From Archangiaceae bacterium (GTDB lineage: Bacteria > Myxococcota > Myxococcia > Myxococcales > Myxococcaceae), in assembly GCA_023248915.1 (NCBI GenBank), contig JAHFDQ010000243.1, positions 1-8,652 on the forward strand: 8,652 nucleotides of DNA, given 5' to 3'. Within the stretch, counting starts at the first letter, position 1; each line of letters starts with the position of its first letter. Position numbers and translations under genes: made by a program. Below are positions 7,388 to 8,652 of this stretch, in pieces. Under the pieces are notes generated by a model that was given only the letters and a program-made list of their open reading frames with translations, ran no database searches and was not told the DNA's origin.

Positions 7388-7460
7388 GTGCCGCTGGCAT
7401 GTCTGGGATTGCGGCCGCCCGTTAAGCGGCATGAGCAGGGTTCGACTCCCGCGCCGGACA
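7388..7460 (+). tRNA. tRNA-Asn(GUU)-like, degenerate
   Basis: The 73 bases have canonical length and spacing: T8, G18-G19 and A21 in the D-loop, a 5-base variable loop, and T-loop TTCGACT at 7441-7447. The anticodon arm GCCGC-CCGTTAA-GCGGC (7414-7430) pairs perfectly with anticodon GTT. Defects are clustered elsewhere: acceptor mismatches at 3-70 and 5-68, T-T at 13-22, two mismatches in the outer T-stem, C instead of the near-universal U33, and an A rather than G discriminator. It starts 5 bases after the Gln element. Likely a decayed or specialised tRNA. Confidence 0.55.
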
Positions 7461-7500
7461 TCTTCAGCGGGAAGTGGATCGATTCCCCGGCGAGGCACAG

Positions 7501-7573
7501 GCGGCTCTAGCACTCAGGGTGAGTGCGCTCGGCTGAAGCCCGAGAGAAAACCGTTCGATCCGGTGGAGCCGCG
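7501..7573 (+). tRNA. tRNA-Phe(GAA)-like
   Basis: This is the best-formed member of the cluster. The acceptor GCGGCTC (7501-7507) pairs perfectly with GAGCCGC (7566-7572), T8-A9 follow, and the D-arm is GCAC-TCAGGGTGA-GTGC. The anticodon arm CTCGG-CTGAAGC-CCGAG is perfect, with U33, anticodon GAA (7535-7537) and purine 37. The T-arm AACCG-TTCGATC-CGGTG has 4 of 5 pairs. The variable loop has 4 bases. The discriminator is G, whereas Phe tRNAs normally have A, and no CCA is encoded. It may be a functional or accessory copy rather than the main cellular tRNA-Phe. Confidence 0.72.
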
Positions 7574-7670
7574 CAGACGGGTCGGCCAGCGGGCTGGAGC
7601 ACTCCCCTCCCTTCTCGGCGTCCGTGCACATTCGTATGTCGCATTCGAATATGCGCAGTAGACTGGGTCG
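7574..7670. other. Spacer between the tRNA-like cluster and the ATPase gene
   Basis: No gene is seen. A D-arm-like stretch near 7585-7605 hints at another eroded tRNA but does not fold. At 7629-7653 the hexamer CATTCG occurs twice, 13 bases apart, within CATTCGTATG and CATTCGAATATG. The second copy contains the perfect palindrome ATTCGAAT (7643-7650). This AT-richer patch 20-40 bases upstream of the ATPase start could hold its promoter or an operator. Confidence 0.3.
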
Positions 7671-8258
7671 ATGCTGCCCCGCCCGAAGCGCCTCGAGACA
7701 GTGCTTCAGCGTCTGCGTGAGCGGCCCGTCGTCGCCATGCTCGGCCCGCGCCAGGTCGGGAAGACCACGCTCGCCCGGCAGGTCGCCCGGCAATGGCCCG
7801 GCCCGGTGCACTGGTTCGACCTGGAGAAGGCGTCAGACGTGAGCGCGCTCGCCGACCCGGAGTTGGCGTTGCAGCCGCTGCGCGGGCTGGTTGTCCTCGA
7901 CGAGGTCCATCGGCGGCCCGAGCTCTTCCCCGCGCTGCGGGTCTTGGCCGACCGGCCGAGGAAGCCCGCGACCTTCCTGGTGCTGGGGAGCGCGTCCGAG
8001 TCGTTGCTGCGCCAGACCTCGGAGTCCCTCGCCGGCCGAATCACGTTCTACGAGCTGCCGGCGTTCACGGTCGAGGAAGTAGGCGTACGCAAGCTGAAGA
8101 GCTTGTGGGTGCGCGGTGGCTTTCCACCCTCCTTCGTCGCGAAGACGCGCGACGAGAGCTGGCGCTGGCGCGGCGACTTCATTCGCACCTTCCTGTCACG
8201 GGACCTGCCCGATCTCGGAATTCGGGTGCCCGCCACCACGCTCGAAAAACCCCTGTGA
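7671..8258 (+). pseudogene. AAA_14-type ATPase truncated before its DUF4143 domain
   Basis: 195 codons from ATG 7671. The N-terminal ATPase is well preserved: Walker A GPRQVGKTT (25-33), Walker B LVVLDEVH (73-80), GSAS near 105-108 as the likely sensor, LAGRI then FYELPAF, and the RGGFP and FIRTFLSRD segments typical of AAA_14 plus DUF4143 proteins. Family members are usually about 380-400 residues; here recognisable sequence ends at about residue 191 (base 8243) and four unrelated residues lead to a TGA. The C-terminal domain is therefore gone. Proteins of this family are widespread in bacteria and archaea and poorly understood. Loss coincides with the truncation of the convergent coiled-coil gene, so one rearrangement probably removed both ends. 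A short ATPase-only product could still be made. Confidence 0.8.
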
Positions 8259-8321
8259 CGGCAAGCCCAGGCCGTGCCGACGAGGCTGCGAATCGACCAG
8301 CCGCCTCGCCGGCGACGGGTT
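8244..8321. other. Rearrangement scar between two truncated genes
   Basis: About 78 bases separate the last ATPase-like codon from the last coiled-coil-like codon on the other strand. I cannot assign them to either gene. The minus strand of 8284-8302 forms GGCTG-(9 bases)-CAGCC with TCGATTC in the loop, slightly reminiscent of a tRNA T-arm. No clear insertion-sequence ends or flanking direct repeats are visible. Confidence 0.45.
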
Positions 8322-8652
8322 CAGCCTCTGCTCGGCGAGCCGCGCGTCGCTGTCCGCGTCCTTCTTGAGCAGCGCGAGCTTGTTCTGGAAGTCGAGGTCC
8401 AGCGCCGAGGTGGCCTGTGCCACCGCCTGGTCGGTCGCTTCCTTCAACCGGGCTGGGAACGTCTCGGCCTCTTGCTACAGCCGCAGCAGCTCGTCCTCCC
8501 GCGTCTTGAGCGCGGTCTCCCGTTCGTGCCAACTCTTGTCGAGCGCTTCCTGCTTCTCCTTGTTCTTCTTCTCGAGAACCCGGGCGTCCTCGTCGTACTT
8601 GTCCTGGGCCTTCTTGCGTTCCATCGCCTTCTTGTACTCGAAGTCGTCGGCC
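8322..8652 (-). pseudogene. Coiled-coil protein gene, amber-interrupted and 3'-truncated (5' end outside window)
   Basis: The minus-strand frame enters at the right edge (first full codon 8651-8649) and encodes a highly charged Lys/Glu/Asp helix (YKKAMERKKAQDKYDED and on) with coiled-coil character. A TAG at 8477-8475 interrupts it, yet the same frame continues with equally convincing coiled-coil sequence (QEAETFPARLKEATDQ to LAEQRL) until about 8322. After that the sequence changes to Pro/Arg/Gly-rich and ends at a TGA at 8196-8198. No frameshift is needed, so the TAG looks like a point mutation (for example CAG to TAG) in a gene that also lost its 3' end. I do not recognise the family; function unknown. 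Confidence 0.7.

Noticed and set aside
7140..7661. Protein-coding open frames (173 and 100-126 codons) over the tRNA-like cluster on both strands
   Set aside because: They run across cloverleaf structures, have biased low-complexity composition, no ribosome sites and no recognisable domains.

Overview
The window is very GC-rich with strong G/C preference at third codon positions. Its content (a PilZ-containing sigma-54 activator, an exported TIG plus collagen-like protein, tandem discoidin-like domains, an AAA_14/DUF4143-type ATPase) best suggests a myxobacterium or other Myxococcota. This is inference from gene content; there is no taxonomic marker.

Layout. (1) 1-1442, minus strand: 5' part of a secreted collagen-like protein gene (signal peptide, TIG/IPT-like domain, Gly-X-Y repeats broken by a Cys-bounded EF-hand/dockerin-like insert); it runs off the left edge. 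(2) 1443-1698: divergent control region with a very good sigma-54 (-24/-12) promoter for the collagen-like gene, two leader hairpins, and a sigma-70-like promoter facing right. (3) 1699-3501, plus: sigma-54 activator with PilZ, degenerate receiver, AAA+ and Fis-type HTH domains. (4) 3503-4609, plus: membrane-anchored alpha/beta hydrolase starting 1 base after the activator stop. (5) 6677 to 4632, minus: apparent operon of a frameshifted exported protein, a SAM-dependent O-methyltransferase and an exported protein with two discoidin-like domains. (6) 6709-7038, plus: small membrane-anchored protein of unknown function. (7) 7039-7670: no convincing protein gene, but a compact cluster of tRNA-like elements. 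Phe(GAA), Gln(CUG) and Asn(GUU) forms fold as cloverleaves; at least one Arg/Val-like remnant lies upstream. (8) 7671-8652: two convergent broken genes, an AAA_14-type ATPase lacking its C-terminal half and a coiled-coil gene with an in-frame amber codon and lost 3' end. They meet at a rearrangement scar.

How it fits together. The left half reads as one regulatory unit: the activator, carrying an intact c-di-GMP-binding PilZ signature and the GAFTGA sigma-54 contact loop, probably drives the divergent collagen-like gene from the sigma-54 promoter. That would link second-messenger state to an extracellular fibrous protein. The right end looks like an accessory, decaying region in which a tRNA-like cluster sits beside truncated genes.
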